DNA of 64,000 nucleotides, taken from the NCBI GenBank assembly GCA_025403435.1, contig CM046335.1, positions 7,630,103 to 7,694,102 on the forward strand, in the 5' to 3' direction. The translations under genes and the position numbers were made by a program. Below the pieces are notes generated by a model. That model saw only the letters and a list, made by a program, of their open reading frames with translations. It had not been told where the DNA came from and ran no database searches. Positions 35,731 through 47,539 of this stretch are shown in pieces (within the stretch, counting starts at the first letter, position 1; each line of letters opens with the position of its first letter). The stretch comes from Artocarpus heterophyllus. Lineage: Eukaryota > Streptophyta > Magnoliopsida > Rosales > Moraceae.

Positions 35731-35974
35731 TAAAAACCCGTCCACTCTTCTATTATAGTTAAAGAAAATATGGCGACACCATGGTCAAAAGACGGGCTTG
35801 GCACTACGGTGAATGAGTGGCATTACCCTTTTCTCAAGAGAAATGCATATGGCTTGGTTTGATTTGATTGAATTTGAGGGATCATATTTCATGAAGCGCC
35901 AAATAATTATGCCCAACTCATACCTTTGATTCGTTTCCAAAAAAAAAAAAAAAAAACCTCATTCATTGATTAAT

Positions 35975-36138
35975 AGGGTGTTTGGAAAGGTGGTGGGAAC
36001 CACTTTTACTGTAATATGTAAGAGTTTTATACTATAACATATTTTTTTATTGTTACTATAGCATATGAGAGCTTTATACTGTTCACAATTGAGATTGTGA
36101 TGGGAACTGAATGGTTCCCAGTACTGCCAAACACCCCC
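35975..36138. mobile_element. 164-bp MITE
   Basis: Terminal inverted repeats are AGGGTGTTTGGAAAGG...GGGAACCA (left) and, on the other strand, GGGGGTGTTTGGCAGT...GGGAACCA (right). It is flanked by TTAAT on both sides (35970-35974 and 36139-36143). Related GGGTGTTTGG or CACCCT sequences occur near 10672-10797, 48299-48416 and 56480-56575. Confidence 0.75.
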
Positions 36139-36143
36139 TTAAT

Positions 36144-37080
36144 ATGGAGGCTACAATCCGTACGGTATGATCTATAAGTGAATTAAATTAATTAAACTCA
36201 GCCGAAATATCCATGAGCCATGAGGCAATGGTCAAGTCAAAAACCATGTGTCTAAAGTGCGTTGGATTCCACGGATTTTGCAATGACGAACAATGGCATG
36301 CGACATTCTTAAATCACGGAACCAAACCAAAAATTAGCTGTAATATAATAGCACGCCCTTTAAATTAACCACCTCTTAGACGATCGAGGTAAATGCTATG
36401 CACGAGCCATTAATTTTTGCTATCAGTTTTTTTTTTTTTTTTAATTTGTATTTCTGATAGTGAGTAAAGTACATTTCTGGCTTCCAACTTCTCATGCATA
36501 AAAATCTTTGTATTGTTATTTAATAACACAAATCATATCAAGCATGGGAACGCCATATGGGCCAAATAGGCGCCAATTGTTTCTCATGAATGACTCGAGA
36601 TCAAGTTTTCCCAAAAGAAAGTAAAAGAAGTAAATAGTCCTATTCAAACAAGCTTCTAGGGAGTTCTCTCTCCTAATAAGTCTCTCTATCTATATAAACA
36701 CACACACATATATTTATTTCTCTTGTTTCTTTTGTTCTTTATGAACATCATATGAAAAATTTCACAGAGGACTAGAAGATAACTAGTTGATTTGATGATA
36801 AAATTCAGTGTCATTTAACATGCAACAGTATGGCAGGAATTTTATCAAAAAGAAGAAAAAGGTACAGTATAATTCCACCTCTAAAAGTTGAGAGATTTAA
36901 AAAAAAAAAAAAGAAGATAGAATTATAGATTGTTTGGTACAACAAAAACTCGAAGGAGAGAGAAAATTTAAAAGATAAAAGACTTTTTTTTTTGCTTGTT
37001 AAGTGGAAGGAGATTATTGGATTTTTCTCCTATCGCTTTCAAGCTCAAACCCGAGACCTTAGTCTCAGATAACATGGGTT
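36144..37080. other. Intergenic, nothing recognised
   Basis: AT-rich sequence with short CA and TA runs near 36700. No gene or bounded repeat was identified. Confidence 0.45.
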
Positions 37081-37084
37081 CGAG

Positions 37085-37345
37085 AGATTTTTAAAAGTAG
37101 CCTTATGGGATAATTTTTTTGGATAAATGGTTCAAATTTTTTTGGACAGTTTTTGACATAAAAAAAAAGGCTTTTTAGACATCAAAACGGTTTCATTTTT
37201 TTTTTCATCATGTTGAGGTTTCTTATCTTGCTACAGTCATTTTCCTTATTTTTTTGAAAAAAACTGAAACAGTTTACCTGCATAAAAAAGCATGTTTTTT
37301 GGTTTAAAAAAAAAAAGGCTATTTATCCGATTAGAAATTATTTTT
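37085..37345. repeat. Dispersed repeat, copy 2
   Basis: Same-orientation homologue of 15955-16225 (see that entry). Shared words include GACATAAAAAAAA, CATCAAAACGGTTT, CATGTTGAGGTTTCTTATC and CATGTTTTTTGGTTTAAAAA. Confidence 0.7.
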
Positions 37346-38686
37346 GGCCCTTTCATCAAAATCTTCCCATGGGTTCTTGAGCTCGGCTCTCGCCTCTGAT
37401 AAAAGGACTTATAGGCTCTACCATTTTTTCCTTCAAAAACTGAAGAGATTTTTGCATGGAAAACTTGTTATACCATGTACAAACAATCAAATTACTTTTT
37501 AGTCTTTTGTTTTGTAACTGGTATTAAATAATTGGTAAAATAGTAACTTAGTCGAACACTTTTGTTTTTCCTCCTCCTGTTGTATCAAACAAGAAAAAAA
37601 TATAATAAATTGTACTGTTACATTATGAACTATTCGCTTTTTGTACGATGCACCTTGAATTTCAAATCTTGACAAAATATATTATAAATTTTGAAATCAA
37701 AACAATTGAGGTCCAATAGCTACTTTAATTTCTATTAATACTCTTTTTCATGTGTTGAGCTTTAATTTTTTCTTAAAATAATAAGATATATCTTTAAAAA
37801 AAACTTGAATGTGAATCCCGTGATGAAAATCATCCATGCCTTTCATCACTCGTTAACTACTGGATTTTAATCGCTAATAATTTTAAAATTTAAAGTGTAT
37901 TTTATTAATATTAATAATTATATAATTTGAGGTACGATAATATAATTTACTCAAAAAGAAAATCAACTTCCTTTCGTTTCATTCACGTTTCTCTCCCTTG
38001 TATGTTTCTTTTCTTGTTTTTGTCCTTGGCTCATACCAAAGGAAACATTAATGTTGAAGTAAAAAGGGAAAAGTGATTGGGCAACAACCAACCTAACCAA
38101 CCAACCAAAAAAGGCTGCCCATAAAAAACTGATGGGTGGTAGTTGCCACAACGCACTATAAGCTTCCCAAAAACCGGAAATAGACGGCGACGAAACAACC
38201 AAACCAGGTAGCTGGCTCACTGACTGGCAACAGTACCAATGCTCTTATGCTGTTTAATTTCTTTAAAAAAAATACTACACTACATCAACCAAAGAAAAAA
38301 AAAAAAAAAAAACAAAACCTAGACATATTCTTCTAATTGGGCATTTAAAACTATATTTTTCCTATGTTAACAATTTGTAATGTGACTCATATCAGTAAAC
38401 AACCAGAGACGTGGTATTAATTGGACTGCTCAAAAAGGACGAAATAGACGAACAACCGAGCGGCACCGAGGGAAGGCGGTGACCAACGTCGTTGATCGGC
38501 TTAACCAAACTGCCTAAAATGTAAATCCGTTCGTTTGCTTTCTGGTATTGGCGTTAGTCCACTAATCTAAAACAAACATTTTTCATCTCCTTCCTTCTTC
38601 TCTAGTCTTCCCCTTTGATTCTTCTATGGGCTCCCTAGTTGCCGCCCCCTTTCCTCTCTTTCCGTTGCTTCCCTAGTCATTATTCA
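37346..38686. other. Intergenic with a dispersed repeat
   Basis: 37600-37950 is a diverged copy of about 13430-13740. No gene recognised; the 85-codon minus frame at 37963-38220 has no family resemblance. Confidence 0.45.
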
Positions 38687-38915
38687 TCGTCCATGTCATA
38701 AGGGGCATAATGACTTGACGTCATCCTCATCTTCCTCCAGCTCATCACCGACAGTCTGCTCAGGGTTTCAAACTTGACGTGGCAACTACACACGAGAGTT
38801 GCGCTCGTTGCAAAACTTAAACCAACACCTTACGGCACGAGCTGATGACTGCCATATACCACTTGTGTCCGCGCTCTTGAAGGCTCCCCTCTCTTTCAAG
38901 AGGATTCGCAGCTTG
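38687..38915 (-). pseudogene. Nuclear copy of plastid 16S rRNA fragment
   Basis: The minus strand carries hallmark 16S rRNA words: GCGAATCCTCTTGAAAGAG, CAGCTCGTGCCGTAAGGTGT, TTGCAACGAGCGCAACTC, CGTGTGTAGTTGCCA, and GGATGACGTCAAGTCATTAT followed by GCCCCTTATG. The plastid-type CTCGTGTTTAGTTGCCA context (not the mitochondrial one) points to a plastid source. About 228 bp only; both ends break off abruptly. Differences from the plastid consensus include GGGTTAAGTCC to GGTTTAAGTTT and ACCCTCG to ACTCTCG, which are C-to-T or G-to-A changes of the kind expected for methylated, untranscribed DNA. It is not a working rRNA gene. Confidence 0.9.
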
Positions 38916-39692
38916 TCCATTTGAACATCCTCAGGAGCCTTGTTATTTTTCTCCATGTTTTTCTACAAGTATTATTCTAACTTTAGTGCACTCTTAGCAG
39001 TTGTCACATCGCGAAGACCAGCCGCCACAACTATATTGAAGGGTGACCCATGTGGGCACTGGGCAAAAACCCATCCTTAAAGTCTATTTTTATTGATCGG
39101 CTCACATTTTCTATTTATTTTTGTTGTTTCCAAATGTATCAAATCTTTGTTATATTTTGCACAATTATATTCAAAGACGTCGTCTTTGAATTGACATTGC
39201 TTGTTGATAACTATTTTTTCTAACACTCCTCTTTTTCCTTGCTCTTTCTTCACTAAATGAAACTGACTAAAACAAATCGACAAATGACTGTATCAATCAA
39301 CGACCCCAAACCGATTAAAAACCAACCCACTGAACAACCCTTTACTCTTTTAATTTTTTTAAATAAAAACATGGTAAATTAAAAGGGAAGACATGATGTT
39401 CAAATTTTGAGAACAACTAGTGTCATATCAAAAGTTAAATTGAGATCACGAAAAGTTAACAGAGACCCACGGCAAAGTGAAATCAAAAGACAGCCTTAGA
39501 TTTGAGAGGAAAATTACTACAGTGGCAAAGCAAGCACAAACCCATTGGGAGGAAAAAGTCAAAATTCGCAAAGAAAAACAAATAAGGGGTCTCCTTCCAC
39601 CCGTAATATCAACATCTTCTTATTGTCAATGTTTTTCCATTTTCTTTTCCTCAACTTAGAAGAAAAAGGTTTTTTTTTTTTTTTTTTTGGTT
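38916..39692. other. Intergenic, cytochrome b5 downstream side
   Basis: No gene recognised. The part next to 39692 is the probable 3' untranslated region of cytochrome b5, with a T tract (A-rich on the coding strand) directly after the stop codon. Confidence 0.45.
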
Positions 39693-41839
39693 TTATGCTG
39701 GTGATTTGGTGTAGAAGCGGATTCCAACGGCGACAGCGAGAATAAGAAGGGGAACAAGTAATTGGAGGAGCTTGATGATGAACTGTGAGGTCTTGTCCTG
39801 ATTGTAATAAGGCTGCTTTGGTGGGGTGTATTGGACCTTATCAGGAATGGTAGCTGTGTCAATTTCTCCAATATAGTACTCATCCATCATCGCTTTTGCA
39901 CTCGTACTGTGCCCCACATCCTCAAAGTCATTCGTTGCATCCTTTCCTGTAAATCATACTTTACAACGTTAGGGTCTTTTAGATTTTTGCATAGGCTTAA
40001 AAAAAACATTAAACCCATATGCTTTCAACTTAGAGCGGACGTTCGATGAAGAAATTAGTGGTAAAAATACATATTTCTATGAAGGAAAAACAAGTTTTCT
40101 ACATATCAACCTGTGCTTGATAATAAGACGTCATCACCACCAGGATGATCTTCCAAGAATTTTGTCACATCGTAGACCTGTTCCAACAAGTAAAATTTGA
40201 TCCTCAGGAAAAAAAAAAAAAAAAAAAGCCAAAGCTAATGGAAGTCTATCAAAGTCAAACATATCATGGCTGCCTAATTATTTCAAAGTCAAGCACACAC
40301 TCACATAGCCCTCTAGCTTAGCGCTCATAGTCTTTAAAAAATATGATTAGAATAAATTTTTAAATTAAAAAATATAACATATGAAAGCTTAGCATGAGAA
40401 AGCTTTATATTGTAATAACAAAAACTAGTTTGTCAACTTTTTTTTTTTTAAGGTCCTCTAGATTAGAGCTAATTTAGTAGGAAAGAAGTGCATATTCAAT
40501 ATCCGAAAAGATTGATTTTTTTTTTCTATATAAAACACAATAAATATAAAGAATAAATGCATATAAAAAGAAAGAATAATATTAGTAAATCCAACTTTTA
40601 TCCCATTCTCCCTTTTTAATGGCAACTTAAAATTGTCAAGCAATTAATACTATAAACTTACATATACTAGTATAAAGAATTAGGATAAAAATTGAGATCC
40701 CCTTGAATTACTAAAAAGGGAAATGGTGTAATATATTAACAACGGGAAGGAAGCAAACAGCCAAATGAATAATGATAACTATTGAATTATAATCAACAAA
40801 TATGTACAAAGATGACTCAAGGCTCAATAACCATTCATAATACGTAAAGAAAATTTCTAAAGCATTCTTGACAATACACATCTAAAACACAACTAAATTT
40901 ATAATACATATTTAAAGCATCCTCCCATTCTTAGAGAAAAAAATATACAAACAAAAAAAATAAAATAAAACACAACAAAAACATCCTCTCCCACCCTCTA
41001 CAACCACAAGGCTACACTTTAAAAAGGTAATTGAAGTTTTCAATTTAAGAAGCCTAGATCTTTAAGCTATAGTAATTTTTATTTTTTTATCATAATTTTT
41101 TACTTTTTATTTTTTAATATTCATGGCTAGCACTGATAAGTTGATACTGAAGTGCGAAAGAGACGCTTAAGCTTCAACTACTCTTTTGTGGATCCATTGA
41201 AAACGTGATCAACAGAAATCATAGATCTAAAATGACAACTGCTCACTTCAGCTCCAAAAAACTGGCTCTGAAAATAAATGAAAAGATACTACATGCTCAA
41301 ACATTCAACTTTCATCCTCTGTTCTGATTAGAGCTGATCTTCTATAATCATATCAAATGCCCAAAAATTATACATGCATACACACATATATACAACTATT
41401 ACCAACACAAAATCTCAGAGCAGAACAATCAACCAAACATAAACAACCAGCAAAGAGGATCCAGATCAAACAAGCAGGGAAAACAAAAACAAATCTCGAA
41501 AAATTTATCAAATATGAATTCATGGGAACAGATATGACCCAGTTACAAACATCGATTCAAAACACACAACAACCCAGATCCGCTTGGGCATTCACATAAT
41601 CCCAGTGAATCTTATCATCGAGTTCCAAGCATAAATATTACCAGAGAGATCAAAAACAAAAGAACCCATCAAGGAAAATGAAAAGCAAAAAGTGAATTTC
41701 CTCAAAAAATTGGATGACAAAATGATGGAAAAAAAAAAAACACACACACACATACACATACCTTGCCATGAATGACGAGCCAGCACTTGTCGCGGTTGTT
41801 GTGCTGAGAGACCTCAGCCAAAGTGTAAACTTTGCCCAT
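39693..41839 (-). CDS. CYB5: Cytochrome b5, ER-anchored
   Basis: Three coding exons: 41839-41762, 40177-40111 and 39946-39693, joining to 132 residues without interruption. The protein begins MGKVYTLAEVSQHNNRDKCW. The haem pocket is formed by FLEDHPGGDD (axial His37) and DVGHSTSA (axial His61). After a linker (YYIGEIDTATIPD) it ends in a hydrophobic tail (about residues 108-125, LLVPLLILAVAVGIRFY) and short polar end, the usual tail anchor of microsomal cytochrome b5. It passes electrons from NADH-cytochrome b5 reductase to ER desaturases, hydroxylases and some P450s. Intron 1 is long (1584 bp) and has a CA microsatellite close to the donor. Plants usually have several isoforms; which one this is cannot be told. 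Family identity is very secure. Confidence 0.97.
41734..41760. repeat. (CA)n in cytochrome b5 intron 1
   Basis: Short A run followed by CA units on the plus strand, ending at the exon 1 donor (GTATGTG on the minus strand). Confidence 0.85.
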
Positions 41840-43824
41840 TATAAGAATAGAGATCTCTCAAAAGAGGTAAGCTTTTGGAAATGGATCTAAAGTACTCGTG
41901 CCCTTCACACTCCGAAGGCCGATGGCAAAATAGAGAGAGAAAAAGAGGAGAGAGAAGGGGGGTTGGTGAGCTCAACATCGGGTTAGATTTGGCACGGGGT
42001 TGGAAATATAATGGACTTTCCAATGGGTGGGAAATGGCTTTCCCCCAACCACCCATCTTTCAAGTTTTGCACTTTTGATCCTTGTTTTATCGGATTTTTC
42101 AATTTGGGACCACAAGAAGGAGGGGAAAAAACAGTAATGACAATTAATTTGGAATCCACGTATTGATTAGTGACATCTTTTCCCTGTTTGTTCCGATGAT
42201 TGCCCATTCATCCTACCATAATTTTTTTAAATGCATTTTTAATGAGATTTTTTCCCCTTTGGTGAAAGTGATATTTAATCTTAGTAATATCGAAAGATCA
42301 TAAATCATTAATGCGTTCAGATAAAGAAAAAGTGCTTTCATATTTTTCTTCACGTAGGGTTCATGTGGTAAAAGTTTCTTTCATTGTAGAGTGGAACTTT
42401 GCCCACTGGTTTTTCAAAAGACCAAACCTTAATTATCATCGACAAAGAAACGGTTCAGAGTCAAACACATAACCGTGTGTAATATGCTATGGGGGCATAA
42501 ATTCAAATTCTCTAATTTCAGGGGAAAATTGTAAATGTGCCAAAAAGAGAGCAAAAAATTCCATGGTTTTTCCGTTGGCATAGTTTCAAGATCAATACTC
42601 CATTTATTGCCTCAAAATATTGACTGTTTATTTTTCTTTTTAATTTTTTTTTTTGGGTCATATGGCCATCACTGCTCTTACCTAATCCAAGTCCCCAGCT
42701 TTTCCTTTCTCTGCTCAATATAATAGAAAATGACGTATATTTTATTATTTTCTTAAGTTAGCAATAATGAGGTGTTTAAAAAAAATATTAAAAAAAAACC
42801 AACAACCATGTTGCTTCCCATGAAAGGTTGGTTGTTCTACTTTCAAATTTGATCACCTCAATTTGGGCAGTAGAAAGTTGCTTAACATCTTTTTCGTGAG
42901 TGTTTCGTTTTAATAGTCTGACTAATACGAGTATGAACTTTGACAAACAAAATATAATCACAGATAGATAACTCTAAGAACAAGCCAAAATCAGAAAGGT
43001 AACCTTTCAACATTCTTATTTTTTCATTGGATTTATTGGGTTTCTAGATTTTTCAACTTCGAAAAATGAAAGGAGTTCAAAAGTTTTTTTTTTTTTTTTT
43101 TTAGCTAATTTCATTTGCTATGCAGATTTAATCACTTTTTTCTGCGCAAGTAATCAAATATGTGTTGAAGGACCTGGTAACAAGAAGTCATGTACAAGCT
43201 ATCCTTTGTTTGGTTCGTTAGTTCAAATTGTATTATTTTGAACTTTTTTGTTTCAACAAAAAATTAGAATTGTGCAGTTTAAACACTAATCCAGACTAGT
43301 GAGTTAAAGTGTTAATTTAAATAGGATATTCAATCTAAATTTGTGTTTAGATAAATATTAAGAACTTTAGTTTGAAGCATGAAAAAATTATTTAATTAAA
43401 GAATAAACATGAAATATGTAAAAAGAAGTTATTTAATTAGAAAATAATATCAAATAACAGTGTTAAGTTATAAATATGAATGTATGGGAGTGAAATTACT
43501 GTTCAATATTGATTCAAAATATTAAAATAGGATAGGGATTTGAATTTTAAGTTAAGCAATTCAGTCTAGTTTGAACTCTTATTTTAGTTTGAATTAAACG
43601 CTTTAACAAATACCAGTTTAAAATATGATAACAGTTCAGTTCAAATTAAATCAAATTGGATTGAATCAGTTAAACAAACACGCCTTGACTGTCTCTTGTC
43701 TGTTGGACATCTTTTTTTTGACGTATATCTATATTTTTTTTGAAAGGGAAATTCCATTATATAAACGTACACCTTTTTTTCCACCTATTTATTGAAGACT
43801 TTGTTAAGATATAGACGTTAAGGG

Positions 43825-43870
<46 letters not shown>

Positions 43871-44115
43871 TGCTGCAAAATTAGAGAAAAATAAGGGAAT
43901 TTGTCTTTCTTAACGTCCTTTTTAGTTTTACGTCATACTTTTAGAATCATGCTTTTTTTTTTTTTTAACTTATATGTAATTATGAAAAGGAGGACAAAAA
44001 TCTTGCAGACCTTAAATACTTGTATAAATCTTCATGTTCCTTTAATGAGGCGGCATTCTCTTAGAATTATACTTATCTTAAGAGAGGAAATGAGGTAGCA
44101 GGTCTAGTGTTTATG
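41840..44115. other. Cytochrome b5 upstream region and intergenic
   Basis: 41840-42000 should include the 5' untranslated region (CT-rich on the minus strand, near 41930-41965) and the promoter of cytochrome b5. Beyond that no gene is seen. A TA microsatellite of about 40 bp lies at 43829-43868. Confidence 0.5.
43829..43868. repeat. (AT)n microsatellite
   Basis: About 20 uninterrupted AT units. Confidence 0.95.
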
Positions 44116-44120
44116 GTATA

Positions 44121-47100
44121 TGTAACATGCTGTATTTTTGGACCGTCTCTTAATTTTTTTAAATATTATTTTTTAAACTTTAATCATATTATAAGCAAGA
44201 ACGATATTGGATAATTTTTTTTTCTTTAAACATACTTGAAAACATTCATTAAACTATTGCAACTTTCGTCGCAACCGAAGTTGAGATATAGCTCAACACA
44301 TTACTTTAAATTCATTCAAAAGTTTTCTAAGACTATAAAGAAAGCATTTACTTTCAAAAACTTTTTAAACCTCTTTTAAAATCAGCGAAAAACTTTTTCT
44401 TTAAGTACTTAAAACTGTTGCAATATCCATTGCAACGTAAACTTGAAACGTAGTTTAAAACTTAACTTTATAATTAATTAAATCATTTTTTAAAATAAAT
44501 CTTTAAAATGTTTTCGTAACACATTACTTATAAAACATTTCCTCAAACATTTACTTTGTTAAAACTTTTAAAAAACTATTTCAAATAGTGGAAAACTTTT
44601 TCTTTGAACAACGAAAACTTACTGTAGTAATATCCATATGCTACATTCGTATCTGTCCACTGGAACCCGAGCTCTTCAACTAGTCTTATTGGTTTCTATA
44701 GGATTGCCTACAACATGAAGAAACTTGTAATGAGCTTACGCTCAGTAAGTTCAAAATAATCTTACAAAACATTAAAACATTCTTTATAAAGCTTTTTTCG
44801 TAAGAACCTTTCTCATAAAATGTTTTTCATCTTCGTCTCTCATAAAACATTTCTTAAATGTTTTTCATGAATCGTTCTTCGTAAAAATATTACTTAATAG
44901 GAATGCAATAATAACATAATGCGTGACTCTATTTATGCTCAATTATGAACTTTCAATTATCTGCTTCTTCTCATCATCCTTATCTTTCATTATCTTGTGA
45001 ACTTAAGTGTTCGTACCAACATCTTTATTTTCTAAAACAAAACCATTTTCATCCATTTTGAAAACACACCAAACGGGCCTAATGCTTCCCTTGTGGAAGA
45101 CTTAAGACCATCAAACAATAAGGTTATAACTTTAATATAACTTGTAAACTTCATATTAAGAAGGTTGGTACGACACTTACTTATCATCTTTGCTTTACTT
45201 TATTGTTAACTTTCATGAGCATGTCAAATTCGAACATACTTTATGCTCTAACTTACCATTAAAACGTTAAACATAGCATATGTAAATGTGTTGCAAAACA
45301 TGACTTAATCTTTAAATGAGATCTACAACTTTCAGGTTTTAAATTTTCTCAAATTCATTCATCTTAATGTCATTTTTAAAAAGGCAGAACTAAAAACAAC
45401 ATTTTTCGGCTTGCTTCGATCAGAATTCCAATAAGATTTCCATATGAAAATTGTTTGGCTTGATTTTGCCAATAAATTACGTGTTGAACCCAAAAAGTAA
45501 TTCAGCCACTAAGGGCCTCAAACATAAATTTTTTTCAAAAATGCCCTTAGACACATTTTTTAAACCTTAACTTATCTTAACTTGATTTTCTAAGATTTAA
45601 TCTCTTTTAAACCTTTCTCATCATTTAATTAAGTACTTATTACATAAACAAAACTTGCCATAACATTTTTCTTACATGCTATGCTCAAATCCTTTTATCT
45701 CACACTTAAAATACTTAATTTTGTATTTGACAAAGTTTATTATACTTTTTCATTTTGAGCATAAAAACCCCAGTTTCTTTTCTTCATCATCGTCATCGTC
45801 ATCATTATAACACACCAAATAATCATATCTTAGTGTCCTTATTACATCCCATAGTCCATAAACATTAAATCAAAAAATATACATAACTATACACAATTTC
45901 CATGAAAGCATCAAACTTTTCAAGACTATTAGGATTTTTACCAAGATTTTCCTCCAATCTTTTGGATCTCCTTGATAGTACTTAGACCTTGGTAATCCTC
46001 CTTAGCAAAAACCATGACAAGTCTCATGAAAATCCTACTAAAAACCCAAGCAGAACACTCAAAAATATTAAGAGAAAAGCTTAGGTTTACCTCTAAAATT
46101 CCTTAATCTTCATTTACACCTCTTAACTTTGCTTCAAAACATGATTTGGAGGTTTGGAATCATCAAAATCTTGAGAAAAATCTTTGCTATAGGGGGCAGA
46201 TTTGAGAGGAGGGAATGGGAGAAATTTTTTTTCTTCATGAAATTAAACACTTTCTTGCAAAAATACCTTTAGGTATTTATATAGAGCTAATTCTAGGGAC
46301 TAAATTGCAAGGAATTTTGCCCCCAAATACATAAGTCTCCACTGGTTTTCCGAGGGGGTGATGCGGAAGACTTTCTACCATATGTGGAAATAAGATTTTT
46401 TACACCTAAGCCCTCAATTGCAAAACTAATTAGTCTAGAACCAAATTGCAAATTTTAAAAGTTTTTGCCACTACAAGTTCAAAACCGGTTTCATTAGGGG
46501 AGATGTGGCAATTTTGTTTTGCCATGTGATGGAGATAAGATGGTTTATACACTTGGCCCCTTTTTTGGAAAAATTCTTACTCTAAGGACCAAATTGTAAT
46601 TGGAACTTATATAAGGACCAAATTGCAATTAAAATAATTGCTCTCCACCACTCATAAAACCCAGCTATCATGGGGAAGAGATATGGCCAAATTCCCATCA
46701 AACAAGTGTCACTTTGATGGATCTTTTCACTTAGCTCCTTAATTGCAAAAACAGCCAATCTTGAGACGAAAATGCAATTTTCAAAAAATTTGCTCCCATA
46801 TATATCCAAAACCAGTTCCAAAGAGGAAGATGTGACATTTTATTCATCCATTGAGTTGTCCTTGTGGGTTCCATATTAATTTTTATACCGACAGTATTTT
46901 TCTTATATTGTTGGTACACTTTTTTCTATACTAATAAACTTATACAATATTCCTTACTCATCCTTATACTCCACACAGTATAATTTCTATACTGCTTAAC
47001 TTTATATAATTTAATTTCTATACTGCATTACTTTTGCACTTAATTTTTATACTACTTAACTTTTTCAGTATAATTTCTTACACTGTATTACTTTTGCAAT

Positions 47101-47534
47101 ATAATTTCCATTCAATATAACTTTATATGTGTAATTCTTTACACTGCATTATTTTATAAGTATAATCTTCATACTGTATAATTCTAATATTGTCTAATTT
47201 TTTATATTTTTATACAATATTTTTCTTTAAATTGTATTTTTGTCTTAATATTTGTTGTAACAATTAAGCTTTCCAGCTTATTTTTATATCTTTCTTTTTT
47301 TTTTTTTGTTTATCTATGACATGATTTTTACCCTTACAAATCCTATTTTTACTTTTATGAATTTATCGTAAAAATCAGATTTCAACAATAATCCTTGTGA
47401 CACTCTTTATGTTCTTAAAATATTTAACAAAATTTCAAGCATAAACTTACGCTTACAAAATTTGTACTTAAATTACTTAACATAATATCTTAATTATTGC
47501 ATTTATAATGTATTAAAAATTCTCATGTGTCACA
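44121..47534 (+). mobile_element. Family B LTR-like element, complete copy 3
   Basis: 3414 bp, starting TGTAACATGCTG and ending CATGTGTCACA, flanked by a perfect 5-bp direct repeat GTATA (44116-44120 and 47535-47539). TG...CA ends with a 5-bp duplication are diagnostic of an LTR retroelement integration. No gag-pol, primer-binding site or second LTR is visible, so this is a long solo LTR or a non-autonomous unit. The right quarter (46880-47200) is a degenerate array of ATACTGTATAATTTCT-like units. Copy 2 (7140-10601) is homologous in inverse orientation and copy 1 (1-2423) shares its right end. Confidence 0.85.
46880..47200. repeat. Degenerate ATACTG/CAGTATA minisatellite in family B
   Basis: About 12 imperfect units of 20-30 bp of the type TATACTGCTTAACTTT or ATACTGTATAATTTC. 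Equivalent stretches are at 2290-2365 and, reversed, at 7310-7480. Confidence 0.75.
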
Positions 47535-47539
47535 GTATA

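Noticed and set aside
35171..35804. Three Phe/Ser/Leu-rich minus-strand frames
   Set aside because: Direct consequence of the purine-rich plus strand; look like membrane proteins only by composition.
38687..38915. Functional rRNA gene
   Set aside because: Only a 228-bp fragment with many substitutions and no flanking rRNA sequence.
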